Part shown: in pieces, positions 1 through 11,834 of the stretch
How positions within the stretch are numbered: position 1 is the first letter of the stretch
Layout: every line of letters starts with the position of its first letter
Source: Strongylocentrotus droebachiensis
Taxonomy: Eukaryota > Echinodermata > Echinoidea > Camarodonta > Strongylocentrotidae
Direction: 5' to 3'
Assembly: GCA_035222895.1 (NCBI GenBank)
Contig: JAVYIG010000041.1
Location: forward strand, 992,001-1,056,000
Length of the DNA: 64,000 nt
Translations under genes and position numbers: made by a program
The notes under the pieces: model-generated
What the model saw: the letters and a program-made list of their open reading frames with translations, nothing else
What the model was told of the DNA's origin: nothing
Database searches by the model: none

Positions 1-148
1 TACCTTTCACTTCCATTCATACTCATCTTTCTCTTACATTTCATTCATTTCACTAACTCTCTCTCCATCATTTACTTGTCCATCCCTGTGTACATTCTGT
101 TGTGTAACATTTTAGTTTCCCCATTGCATGTTTATATTTGTTCATCTG

Positions 149-372
149 TCACTCTCTCCCTTTCTCTCTCTTCCCCTCTCTCTCCCTGTTCCTCCTGACC
201 TCCCTTCATCTCTCCCTCCCTCTCTCCCTCCTATTCTCTCTCTTCCCTCCCCTCCGTCTCTCCCTCCCTCTCTGTCTCTCCCCCTCTCTCTTCCTCTCTT
301 CCTCTCTCTCTCTCCCTCCCTCCCTCCCTCCTTCCCTCCCTCCCTCTCCCTCTCCCTCCTTCCTTTTCTCTC
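149..372. repeat. CT-rich polypyrimidine tract (CT/CCCT)n
   Basis: About 220 bases almost purely C and T on the + strand, mixing CTCT with CCCTCCCT units. It produces spurious Ser/Leu/Pro-rich open frames in more than one register. Mirror-symmetric polypyrimidine of this kind can form triplex DNA; that is general knowledge and was not shown here. Confidence 0.9.
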
Positions 373-2070
373 TTTATCATTCTATGTGTGTCTCTTTCCT
401 TTACACCTCTGGTTCGGCGGATGATGAAGATTCTCTTATGTCATTCATAACACTTGAGAGTTTCTGTGAATTCAGGCTCCTCAATCTGCATCTTCCTAAT
501 CTATGTCATTCATCAGTACTAATGTGTGTCTTAATATGTTTTATTGAAGGATGGCTATGCGAGGCAACTCTTTATCGTAGTAACGAGGGGCTCAAGAGCT
601 CTGAGTCAGCGTCATCGCATTCATATTTGTTTTCAAATGAGATTTTATTTTTATTGGAATTACATGCTTTTACTACTGGATGAATGGTGGTATAGTCAGT
701 TTTCATTGATAGCAGTGGGAAAAAGTATGACGTTTGTAACATATTTGTTTTTGTATGCCAAACAACACTAACATTAGTAGCTAATTTTCTCATTTGAAAA
801 CAGAACAGGTTTATTTCACATTTTATTTTACATTGGGTGGACAACTATTGTAAAACCTGAAACTTTAGTGTGCATTTGTTGTTTGCAAATTTCCAAGTGG
901 TTCTGATTCGTTTAATTCCCATGTTACAAAACTATTAAATTACAGAAATAGATGTCATTTGCGATATGTGAAATTTTCATGTCACAAAAGGTTCTGGTTT
1001 TACAGGACATCTCTTCCTTGGTCTGTGCGAAATGAACACTTTTTATGTGTTTGCTACTCGATTGAAATATTTGGAGAGTATTCCACTTCTCTCAGCTGTA
1101 CCCTTGTATACCATATGAGTGTTATGGCCAGTCACCCGGGGTAGATGGAGAGGTGATAAATCATTGTCATAAGAAAGATAAAACCTATTTATAGTATACA
1201 GATATTAACTGGTAGAGTGTATAATATAACATATTTTAAGACCGCCTCAGGGTGAGGGGGGAGGGTTGTTATATTTTTCCCCAAGGGATTATGCTTTCGT
1301 GAATCGCACAACGCTGGGGGAAAATGTAAGTCCTTTGCAGTTCAAAAATGTTATGTTACACAACCTACCAATCAATATTTGTTATATTTGATAGCCTTGA
1401 TTACACAGTTGTATATGGATTATGACATCTCACAGGCTTCCTCTCACAAGCACTCCTTGATTTTCATTATTAACTTAACATTCTCTTCTTCATTGGCACC
1501 TAGAAACGTAGCATTAGGCGCATTAACAATTCACCTTATTAACATTATTTTATGAACTTCAGGGTAGTTGTGATCTCTTGGCGCCGCCCAACTTTTTGTG
1601 TCAAATGTGCGGTGAAGACAATGCAAACAATCAGTACGGGCTAGTGAGCGCAGTGCGGGCAGGGTTGCTTGAATACGGTATGACGCAAAAATTTACTCAT
1701 TAGACCAAGTGGTCAATATAACATTGAAAAATGATCGGGGGTGAATATGCTACTTACATTCCTCGCTCATGTGATGAGCTGTGGACCAATCACACCTTTA
1801 TAATTATCTGCAAGAGCTATCTAATATTTTGGAATAGTACAAGTTCAGAAAGTGAACATTCTTGTCTTCGGCAGACATACCCCTCCTGGTACAGTGTACA
1901 GGTTGTAAAGTCAAAGGGTCTCCCTTCTTGAATAGAACAACAACTCCATATCTTACCTAGATAGCAAAGTGTGTGTATCACGTACTAGTTGATGCATACT
2001 GAGTATATTTTTAGCAAAATGGATCAAGTTGAAATGATAAGATGAGGGCTAGCTGTCTTTCTATTCTTAA

Positions 2071-2562
2071 AGGTAATACAAAGTTTTGGTATGGGGTCAT
2101 GAATTTTGTTCAAATGAACATATTGGAAGCATAATACGATCCTACAATATTCAGTGATCGTTGTCGAGGTCGAAATCAACTCTAAAGTTATGATATTGTA
2201 AATAAACACGTTATGTTGAATAGCTCCCTCTCAAGGTCAAGACATTAATTAAGCTATGTTTATTGACTAAAATCGACCGATTAGCTATTCTCGTTCAGAA
2301 ATTATATACCACAACTACATACTCTGAGATTTTCATGGTCGCAGCTACCATTGTACGGCCGTAGGAGCTATTTGAAATTTATCAAAATTTACCGGGAGCA
2401 CCGGTAAATCACTATATTCAATTTTTCTCGAAAGCAGAAGTGTTTTAGGGGCTAAAACTTCTGGTGTTTTTAATACATCCACAGGGGCATCCAAATATAT
2501 CAAAATTGTAAAGAATCTCTATCCATCCATTTTTCAAAATTTCCCAAAACTTTGTAATACCT
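2071..2562 (+). mobile_element. TTAA-flanked MITE, copy 1
   Basis: A 492-bp element whose 19-bp ends are perfect inverted repeats: AGGTAATACAAAGTTTTGG at 2071-2089 and its reverse complement at 2544-2562. TTAA stands directly outside each end (2067-2070 and 2563-2566), which is the target duplication of piggyBac- and Kolobok-type transposons. It has no transposase frame, so it is non-autonomous. Around 2385-2406 an internal inverted repeat (TTTACCGG / CCGGTAAA) could form a small hairpin. A second copy lies in opposite orientation at 58353-58854. Assignment between Kolobok and piggyBac is open; the TIR lacks the CCC start usual for piggyBac. Confidence 0.85.
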
Positions 2563-3370
2563 TTAATAGGAAAGGTTATTAAGGTCGAATTGGACATCTT
2601 TCTCACAATCATTGAATTTCTGTACTTTATCATTTGATACAGAATATTTCAAATTATATAATAGATTTGAGCAAATAAATATAAATCATACATTTTGAGC
2701 ATATTTTTTTTTTGCAGTACATAGGAGAGGAAAGTAACTGGATATTTTTTTTTCATAATCCATATGTAAATATGCATGAAAAATATCTCATTAACAACAG
2801 TTACCCGAATGTAGATGTGTAATTTTGTCCAGACATTGGAAATAATTGCTGTATCATGTATTTGATTTTATAGATTCATTTTTAATATAGCACACTTTGA
2901 TGGGACAAAAATGGGAACTGAAATGTCAGTGCTTATCATTGTATTGTTATCTGATGTCACAGATTGATGAGGGAAGGAAATTGAAACAGAAATGTCAAAT
3001 CAATGTAATTTCATGTTATTACTTTGAATGACGTATTCATGTATGACTGGTGCCGTTGTCCCTACCTCTTTATCAGCTGCAAGGACAATAGCTTTGCATA
3101 ATAGAGACAAGGACAGCCGCACCATGGCACCGAGATACATGTACATATAAATATATGTAGCAGTAGGCGCAGTATGAATGTGTAATATAAATGTTGATAT
3201 TATTAATGTTGTCACCAAGGATAATATGTCATAGCATTTGATATCTTGTCTATTAGGGCTACAGACATGGCTGTTTCTGATAGTATTTCATTTAAGACCT
3301 CATTGAGATATTCTTTTTGCACTGGTATAATTTTGCTTAGCCCCAGACTATAGGTGGTGCTAGATGCCAG

Positions 3371-3396
3371 TTAGCCCTGCAAAAAAGCAGGGCTAA
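3371..3396. repeat. Perfect 10-bp hairpin with A6 loop
   Basis: TTAGCCCTGC, six A, then GCAGGGCTAA: a perfect 10-bp stem in intron DNA. It is followed by related GC-containing words (gcaattgcgttgc, gcaattccgctgcc), which suggests a degraded foldback element extending to about 3560. No known structured RNA is recognised. Confidence 0.6.
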
Positions 3397-4287
3397 CTCC
3401 GCAATTGCGTTGCTAAGTCTGCAATTCCGCTGCCAAGCAGAACACATTGCAATGAGAACAGTGTGAACTTTCTTATCCTGGGATAGGCGCTTAGTATGGG
3501 ACTAAAACAGCGTGTGTGAAAGCCAAACAAGTTAGTTCAGGGTAAAGGGTAGTATGGGATAAGCAAAACAAGTGTGAAAAGAGTCTTAGTCAACTTCACA
3601 AATTCATCATTATTATCAGACCATCAAATACTACTACCATTCATCCTAATGAAAAAGAGTAGAGTACAGAGATGAAAGCACATCATAATTGATAAGAGTG
3701 AAAGTGTCCTTGTTGCATAATATTTGTATTTCAAAGCACTAATAAAAGGTTAATACTGTATGCCTACTTCCTTGCATTTATTGTAGTAGTGAAGACAAAA
3801 ATTAATTGCATAGTTGTTGTAAGTACTTGTGAAATATGATGACTTGCCTGGAGGCAAAATAGGAGGAAATATGAAGAATTAACCTTTTCATTCCATTTAT
3901 TCAATCTTGAAGCAGAGTTTATGAGGAATCTTGTTACTACAATTAAAAGATGACCAGTGTGCTGTGATTCTGTATGTAACAGATTCGTGTTCATTCTCTG
4001 TATTGAGAATAGATACATACAAGTATTACTGCTTATATTTTCAATACTTAAACTGAAGTTGCAGTTGGGTTTTTGACAAAAATGTCTTCTTCTTTTTTTT
4101 TTACTGTAGAGTGCACACATTCTTACTGTTGGGAGGAAAAAATCTCCTTTTTCCTTGGTCAAGAAAAGACCAAGTAACTCCTTGTTGATGTTGATTAGAA
4201 TACTATCCCATGAACCAATTTTGTTTGAGATCTGAATTTATGTAATGAAATACCATGATTATTTTCAACCATATTTGTTTCTTCCAG

Positions 4288-4488
4288 ATACATCACCAGC
4301 TGGCAAATCTCGATCTGGGGTTGGACGTGGCATGCGGACCAAGCAATCCCCGGGTGCAGTGAAGAAGACCAGTCAGAGGATTGGTAGACCCAGGAAAGGG
4401 ATAGCTGCTGCAGCTATGGCTGGAGCTAGAGCAGGGGCTGTAGCAGGGACTGCTGCTGCTTATGCTGCCTATGGCTTCAATCTTGTGG
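4288..4488 (+). CDS. Internal exon: AT-hook and Ala-rich segment of a nuclear protein
   Basis: A 201-nt exon, 67 codons, with acceptor tttgtttcttccag|AT and strong donor G|GTAAGT. Both flanking introns are phase 1: the first two bases finish a codon and the last base opens one. The sequence starts TSPAGKSRSGVGRGMRTKQS, continues through a Lys/Arg-rich stretch to RIGRPRKG (4377-4400), whose GRP core flanked by basic residues is the classical AT-hook that inserts in the minor groove of AT-rich DNA. An Ala/Gly-rich run follows (IAAAAMAGARAGAVAGTAAA, then YAAYGFNLV). AT-hook plus Ala-rich stretch recalls the region after the BRK domains of CHD7-type remodelers, but this is a weak resemblance from memory. 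The frame continues exactly into the exon at 34539. Because the exon is symmetric, skipping it would keep the frame and remove the AT-hook. Gene name not recognised. Confidence 0.8.
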
Positions 4489-6593
4489 GTAAGTCAAAGA
4501 TTTCTTGACTCCTAGCTCTTGTCCCTGACCCAACATATGCTTCAAAAGGCAACAATTGCTCCAGGCATTATTTTTAGTTAAAACTATATGTTTAGAGTTT
4601 GGGTTGCAATTAGGATTTAAGGTTGGGTCTCGGGTTGGGGTTAGCGTTAGGTGTAGTGTTTGAGCTTGGGTTTAAGTTCAAACTTAGGTTTGTCTAGGAA
4701 ATTGATCATGGAGCAATTGCCACAAGAGATTTGTAGTAAATCTCTTTTGGTATGGATATATAGAGTTACAACTCATGACTCAAGTGTAGTTTACTTCAAG
4801 TCCATCTCTTTCATTTTTTTTTGTTTCAGTATTTGCTATCTTTTAAAGAAGTGGATTTAGTTTGGCTGAAGAGGCATTCCTGTGCAGATAGATAATTCAC
4901 TTTATGAGAAGTTTCTGGTTAGATTATTCTTTGTCAAGCATTGTGTCCTCTGCTGAGTTAGGTTAGAGAGTGATCAAAAAATGCATGAATGGCTTGATCT
5001 TTGAGAGATTTCTGATGAAAGTGAACTAGTGGCAGCATAATAGATGAAAAATGAGTGATGTTCTAAACTGGAACGTGAAATGACAAGTTCATTAAAGAGT
5101 GCATGAGACTATTATATTTTTAATAGAGCATGTGGCTGTGACAACATTCAAGTTGTATGGGACTACTGCTATAGGACAGTTGTGCAGTTGGAGAAGTGCT
5201 GTATGCCAAAATTATACATTTATCCTTTCATTTGCAAAAGAAACTTAAGATGGTACATCGTCGAATCAGTTTCATATTGGTATTCACCTCAAAATTCATG
5301 CCATGCATTTCTCATGGTAATGTAAACAAACCTCTTCATGTGCAGGCATGATATGATCCTCAACATACTTTGTGTGGTTAATGTGAACTCACCTTAGCCA
5401 AATAGGCCCGCGCCTAGGCTAGGTAGGTGAGGTAATAAGGTGAGTAAATGGCTGATTGGAGAAGCGTTGGCTCAGGTAGTCTTCTGTTGACATTTACAAT
5501 CAAGCCTGACCCAGCGCTCCCATCTCCTGTTGACTGCCCTCAGGCTGGCCACAGTTCTCCTTTCACAATCCTCAAATTGACACTGCACCACAACGAGGAG
5601 ACGTTTCACACAAGACAAAAAATTAATAGAAAATCATTTACACTCACCAAACAAAAAGAAGGAATATTTGTTGCCATAATTGCAAATATAAAATATTCCA
5701 TTGGAAAATTGTAGTAAGAAAATGCCTTCTAGTGGTATGTGAGCTTTTCTATTATTGCAAAAAATATTAGCTTGTTCAGTTATAGACATTTCATTAATTT
5801 AGAATAGAAAGTCTTTTAAAATCTAATGATTAAAAATGGGAAATTTAGACTTCCATTTTGTTTAGACTGAAGAGGACATGCCTTTCTTCTTTTTGCAAGT
5901 GAAGTATTCTTTATTTAGGAGATATCTCAGAAAGCCTACAGCAATTTATTAGCTCTCCCCCCAAAAATGAAGTTAGAAAGTGAATAAGAGATCAGGAATG
6001 AATAAAAGTCTTATTTTTTTAATTCATAGAAATTCAACTCTTGTGGATTAAGTAACGTGGTGATCTTCTGTTGATGATTACTTGAGATTGTTACCAAATG
6101 CTCATATCACAAATGAAGCAGTCGCCACTTAAGAATTCAATCACTCCGATATATACCTCCTCACGCACACACTCAAAATGGTCCCTGGATTTTTGTCTTC
6201 TAGCGGTAATAAAAATATTTTACAGAGTGCTGCGAGAATCCTGCGGAAATGGATTTGTAGAATTGATCTTGAAAGTGCAAATGACTCATTATGTAATATG
6301 TGTTGTCCAATTCGTAGTAATGAGATCAATTGATCAATGACCATGTCATTGGTGTGAGAGAGGCAGGTGCATGGGTCATGGTTGAATGTTACATAATAGC
6401 TACTAATTCATTATCAAAGGAACTATGAAGCAATTGAAAGTCACTCAATTTCTTAGTAATATGATAAATGGCAGGTTTATGGTAGTTTACATCGCGGGCA
6501 AAACAGTGTCACAGTAGTTGCAGAATTGCTTGAGTTTGCTTTGCCAGGATGCCTAATCATCAGTGAAGACTTTGTTTGTGCTATTTTCTACAG

Positions 6594-6627
6594 CTTCTCT
6601 CTCTCTCTCTCTCTTTCTCTCACACAC
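6594..6627. repeat. (TC)n microsatellite
   Basis: A run of about 14 CT units with one interruption, running into a short CA run. Confidence 0.9.
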
Positions 6628-7644
6628 TTATTTTGAACTAATTTGGTGATACTTTGCCATTGTTTGCTTTTTTACAAATACAGTAGTAGACTTGGATATA
6701 CTAAGTAGTTATCACAGATTAATGAACATTAGCAGGAAAACTATGGTGTGAGGGAGACATTTCTAATTCCAGTTGTGTTTTATTCCTAAATCTGTCACCT
6801 TTCTCCAAATTGTGTTGTGGCACCTTTCACCCCCAGCCTGAGGTGCGTGTGTTCTTTAGCCGAGCGGGCCAGTAACACACGTCAAGAACTTGCTGATGTA
6901 TGTTCATTAATTATGAATGGTGTCTAAGTGAAATGTTAATGAGCGATGCATTATTCATGAAGCTTGCTGTCTAATGGTAGATGATAAATGGCTATTTGCC
7001 AAAAAGCTTCTTGTGTCCAGGTTGGGCTAGGTTCAGATGAGATATGAGAAGCTCTTGATCAGGGTTGCAACGAGAGCCTGCTACAAGAAACAAAATCAAT
7101 ACCTTACACAAGAAGGCTTGGACGTGGTACTAGCTTTATGTTTTTTTAAATCACATACAAGTCAACCTTGTCCTGGACTCCTGGATAAAGTGTGTGTCCT
7201 CTTGGCAAGCTTTAGCTTGGTGTGATGTCATGGATAAAAGTGAGAATACTTCCTGTTTAGGATTATGAGTTGTAATGATGAAAATAATTCAAAACAAGAA
7301 TTTTTGTTCAGCTTTACGAGATATATAGTATAGTTTGAATTACTTTCAGATATATGAAAGACAACTTTTGAATAGACTACCTCAACTTTATTATAGACTT
7401 CATCTGTATGCAGATAGTGTGACATTCATTTTTTCATCATTTTAAGAGAAAAAAGAGATAGAAAGGTGGTAGAGGGAAAAGTAATGGGGGAATTATAAAC
7501 ATTTAAGCAATGTGTTTGCTTCTTTAATTTCAACATTGTAAGGTAACATATCCAATATGACGTACAAATATGAAGTCTGGTGCTTCTTTAGGAAGATTTT
7601 TATCATTGTGATTATGTCATTAGTCCAAGAAATTATACATTGTG

Positions 7645-7725
7645 ATTCATGAATATTTACATACCGGTTCTTCTAATGAATGAACCAATATTTACATACA
7701 CGTTCATCTAATGAATAAAAAATAT
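7645..7725. repeat. Diverged tandem duplication, about 38-bp unit
   Basis: The words 'atatttacata', then 'cgttc' or 'cggttc', then 'tctaatgaat' occur twice in succession (about 7652-7685 and 7690-7722). Two imperfect copies, with no coding content. Confidence 0.5.
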
Positions 7726-9554
7726 TAAACATAGTGTTTCTCTGAAAAGATTTTTTGTTTGCCAGTGTGAACATCTCATAATGCTACACTTGTCTCTGAC
7801 TGCCTTACTCTGTTTCTCTCAAGGGATCCTCGTAATGGGGCTCTGATAATTATCTTGTTTAGAGTGAGTCTATAAATTTGCATGTTGATAAGAGAAGAAC
7901 AGATTTAGACACACAGACAAAGAAGCACTGTCACAATTTTGCATTATGTTGTGAATGATCTTTCCTTTTCTTTTGCTCCTGGAAACCATAGGCTGCATAT
8001 TGAGAGCCCTGCATCAGCTAAAATACACATGTCAGAAAGAGGGTCTTAGATAATTGTATCCCTGCCTGGTAATACAAACAAAAATTAAAAGATTTTATGC
8101 AATCATTTGAAGTGATGTCATGACGTAACAAGGCTACATGTAGTAGATGCTCAGTATGTCCATTGGTGAGAAAAGCTTTACTTTCTTTGATCTATACCAC
8201 AGTCTAGATAGAAAACATCATCTCTCTGTGGAAGATGTGATGATGTTCACTACATACAGAGGTGAAGAGTTTTGCATTTTTAAAGATGCAATTAAATATT
8301 TATTGCATTGCCTTGACATCTCACTACTTCTAGGTAATATTAAATCCTTTGGGTTTTTTTGTAAGACATAATTAGTCTCCTTTATATCAATACTTTGGTC
8401 GTTTATTCTTGAAGAGACTTGATTCTTTGTGTTTGTTTGTTTGTTTTTCCATACTGTCTAATCAAAATATTAAGTTTGTATACATCCCATTTTTTAGTCT
8501 TCCATTTAATTAAAAATGGTCTATCACAGCAAAGCAGAGAAGTTTTTATATGAAACATTTGAGTGATAAACTACAACATGTATTCGGCTGTGAATATCTT
8601 TAGCGTGTAACCAGTATGAATTACCGAGGAGGTTTCATAGATCAAAAGCCAATCATCTCATTTCCGAGCTTGCCGAAAGGGGAATAACTAGGCACATTGA
8701 GACCTCTTCTATCAGGTATGGAATGTGAGTAGAGATTCATAACAAACTGTCACTCCGTTATTTGTGGTATCCTGCCAATGATATCTACATCTGTCAACAT
8801 TTAGAAAACCTAAATTTGCATCATCTGATCTCCTCCGACCATCCCCGTTTCTATCTATGCTCTCATCCAATTAACATGGAATTGGCTCGCTCGCTGGCTA
8901 TGTTCTAGATGTAGGGCATTCATGATCCAATGAATGACTATTCAGTGATTAAGCTTATTTCATTGTGACATCATTTGTTGAAGACTTCAACCTCTGTCAT
9001 AAGACAGGTTAATGTTTTGCCTATCAATTGGAAGAACATGTGTCAATCAACGCTATAACAACCTTGAAATAGAGCTACAAATGTCTTAAGCAGATGGTCA
9101 CTTTTCCATATGATTGTACATGATCGTAATCTATCACTCAAGCATGGAGAATTAGATATTGGAGAATTTATTCAAATGTGATTACCCATAATCCCATATT
9201 GTATTTTTCGGTAGTGTAAAAGTACTTTGGTATGATTTTCTGTTAAAAATATCTGTCATTATCGGTCATTATCTTTGTCTATCATATTTCCTTTATCATA
9301 GTATCCAGTTTACCTCAAATTAAGGAGAATCAATGTTAGAGGTGGATGCACAGTTAATGATATCATCCATAATCAAAATTTGCAATAGTTTAAAAATAAT
9401 AACTACACTTTTTATCACAGGAGAGATCAAGTAGGTGCATACACATTTTGCTAGGACTGTTTAAAAAAAATGCATAAACATATATCTGCCCCCCTAGTTA
9501 ATATGATTGCATAAGGTTCAAGTACTAGTAGCCTTATATATGCATAATAATCAT

Positions 9555-10205
9555 AATAGTAATAAAAACAGTGTTTATTAAGTGCTTTCCACCGAAGACT
9601 CTAAGCGCTAATTAACAAACAAAATACAAAGACAAACAATTACATATGAAATATACATCAACGTAAACAGTAATTTAATCATCAAAAGCAGTTTTGAATA
9701 GATGCGTCTTAAAGGTAAAGACCAGTATTGGCAACGCCCCAATTTCAAAAAATGAAATGGAAGCTCTCATTACCAATCATGTGAAAGAATATGTTTTGAC
9801 TAATACATGATGATAAAAAATTTGCCGGGAAACCGCCTACTAATTCATATATTTGATAAATTTATTTCTCTCATGGTCTGGTGAGAGAGATAGGGTAGTC
9901 CCATATACATCTTTCTGTGTATAGTGCTTGTAACTTTACGAAGAATGGGCCAAATTTCTTATCATTTTGATGATTCCAGAACCTTGCAGATGCTAGATGC
10001 TAGATGATCAACCTTTTCTGATCGATTCCATAACGTTTCTTTCACAATGCAATCGCATGACCATTACTGGTCTTTACCTTTAAGACAAGTTTTGAATTGG
10101 TTGACAGACTGAGAGTTTTTGACATGAAAAGATATTTTATTCCAAAGTTCAGCAGAAGCTTTGCAAAAAGAGCGATGACCATAAGAAGGAGTTGACAACG
10201 AAGTA
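9555..10205. repeat. Older dispersed repeat interrupted by a TTAA MITE
   Basis: The segment from 'gtgtttattaagtgctttcc' (9572) to about 10205 resembles a repeat style common in marine invertebrate genomes, with aagtgctttccaccgaag...taagcgct near one end and a 'tattttattccaaagttcagcagaa' stretch near the other. It is split by the 367-bp element at 9713-10079, whose TTAA duplications mark where the two halves join. A similar stretch at about 18430-18520 (agttttcagttatttcacaggag, attcattccaaagg) may be a related fragment. The assignment rests on pattern memory only. Confidence 0.35.
9713..10079 (+). mobile_element. TTAA-flanked MITE, second family
   Basis: Starts AGGTAAAGACCAGTA and ends with the reverse complement TACTGGTCTTTACCT, after one or two mismatched bases inside. 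TTAA lies outside both ends (9709-9712 and 10080-10083). Length 367 bp, with no coding capacity. The first five bases of the TIR (AGGTA) are shared with the 2071 and 58353 elements, so the two families may be moved by the same or related transposases (inference). Confidence 0.8.
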
Positions 10206-10221
10206 GACAAAATGATGGTAT

Positions 10222-10234
10222 GAGAGAGAGAGAG

Positions 10235-10265
<31 letters not shown>

Positions 10266-10306
10266 GACGGACAGACAGAGACAGAGACGGACTGAGAGGG
10301 GGAGGG
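10222..10306. repeat. (GA)n/(AAAG)n/(GACA)n microsatellite
   Basis: Pure purine run of GA, then GAAA, then GACAGA units. It explains the Arg/Glu- and Ser/Leu-rich frames on the two strands here. Confidence 0.9.
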
Positions 10307-11075
10307 ATGTCAACAACAAACAGCTCCAATGAAGAATCCAGTATACCTTGTAAAAGTATTTGCTCTACTTGTAAGCGTGCAAGTAACTACATGCATTTCT
10401 GGAATATGAATTACTTTAAACTCTGTTACTAGAACCAGAGTTGATGTGTACTTTCATTTGACAAATATAGGTAGTTATATGATTCACCTAATCTATTAAT
10501 CCATTTTGAATAATTTGGGGGTGATATGAAATGTATGAATGCATTTGAAATAAAATAATTTATAGACTGCCAAAAGCTACCTTGCGCAAATTGATACAAG
10601 ACACAAATCTAATTTAATATATTCTAACAATTTGCCAAGATTGAAAACAGGCGTAAGAAGGAGAGTATTATAGCGGGTATTCAGATGTTATGAATTGTTG
10701 GACAGCCTCTCAGTTATGTGTGTATTGAGGGCCAGTAACTCACATTATGTTGATACAATTAAATACTCCTTTACTTTTTAAAGGGACATTTGAGCTCTTG
10801 TTTAAGAGGGCAAATGCCTTCAAAGTAAATGGTTATTGCTCTTATTCTTATTTATGACATTTCTAGTGCCATTTTAGGACCTAAACTTGCTATGAAGGTA
10901 ATTTTAGACCCCAAAATGTGTGAAAAGTGATGATGGAAATTTAGCACCACTTTAAAAAAATATGGTGACCTTTAATTTAACGATTTAATAATAATAACAA
11001 TACGTTGGCATTGGCTGGATTAAAATGTATAAGGTCCTATCTCTTTTTTTCCACGGCTGGTTCAAAATTATGGAA

Positions 11076-11097
11076 TATTTGTGGGGCTCCACAAATA
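11076..11097. repeat. Short perfect hairpin
   Basis: TATTTGTGG and CCACAAATA flank a 4-base loop: a perfect 9-bp stem within AT-rich intron. No known element recognised. Confidence 0.5.
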
Positions 11098-11798
11098 CTA
11101 GAAATGATTATATTTATGGATATTTCAGCCATCTCTGAACCCATTTTGATCAAACAATGATGATTTTGTCATTTAAATTGTATGCTCTTTCAAATTTGAC
11201 AATCAGTTTTTCATTATCTCACAAAAATGTTGTTTATGTAACGCCCTCTATACCAAAACTCAACTTTTCCTTTAAGATATATCTACCAACTTTTAATCAT
11301 TCAGTATGATTTATTTTTGCTCATATTTGAAGCTCATATTTTTGATATAGTATATATGTATCTACTAACATACAAAACTAGGTATTCTTAGGTGAATAAT
11401 ACACTTTAGCACGGACTACGTTCAGAGCTTTATTGGTATTTATTGTGTAAATATTTCTCTTTCTTGATCAAAACCTCTTTGAAAGCTGTAAATATTGGAG
11501 GGATTAACATGTCATTTGGATTGAAATAAGTGGATGAGCTTCTTTGCTATGTTTACTAAGAAATCGTTAAGCCCATTTGTGTACAATATGACTAAGCTGG
11601 TCATGCATGTTCATGCAGCATTAAATCCTCTAAAATTCTTCTAAAATAAAGTCTTAGACCAGAAGAATACGAGACAGTTATTTTTAAGGTTGAGATATCA
11701 GAATTCATACCTACTTATTTAATTTCTAATGTACATCTCATATATATTTGTAAAAAAGTTTACAGGAAATGTCTCTATCCTTATCACTCATAGATAAT

Positions 11799-11834
11799 AC
11801 CAAATAAATAAATAGATAAATAGATAAATAAATG
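11799..11834. repeat. (AAAT/AGAT)n microsatellite
   Basis: Tetranucleotide run mixing AAAT and AGAT units. Confidence 0.85.

Larger units (their letters stand above)
1..4287 (+). other. Intron (partial, 3' part) upstream of the AT-hook exon
   Basis: Everything from the left edge to the acceptor at 4286-4287 is best read as intron of the + strand gene. The acceptor has a pyrimidine-rich tract (tttgtttcttccag), and the following exon opens in phase 1, so at least one coding exon must lie outside the window. The stretch holds a CT-rich tract (149-372), a TTAA-flanked MITE (2071-2562) and a perfect 10-bp hairpin (3371-3396). The open frames between 400 and 4200 are short, lack matching splice sites or are AT-rich chance frames. 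I see no other gene in it. Confidence 0.6.

Noticed and set aside
2445..2633. Similar small peptides (IFGCPCG) at 2445-2633 (-) and 58288-58470 (+)
   Set aside because: The likeness comes from two copies of the same non-coding MITE. The frames run past the element ends and are short.
3371..3396. Hairpin resembling a bacterial rho-independent terminator
   Set aside because: The setting is an animal intron and no U-run follows; it is better viewed as a foldback relic.
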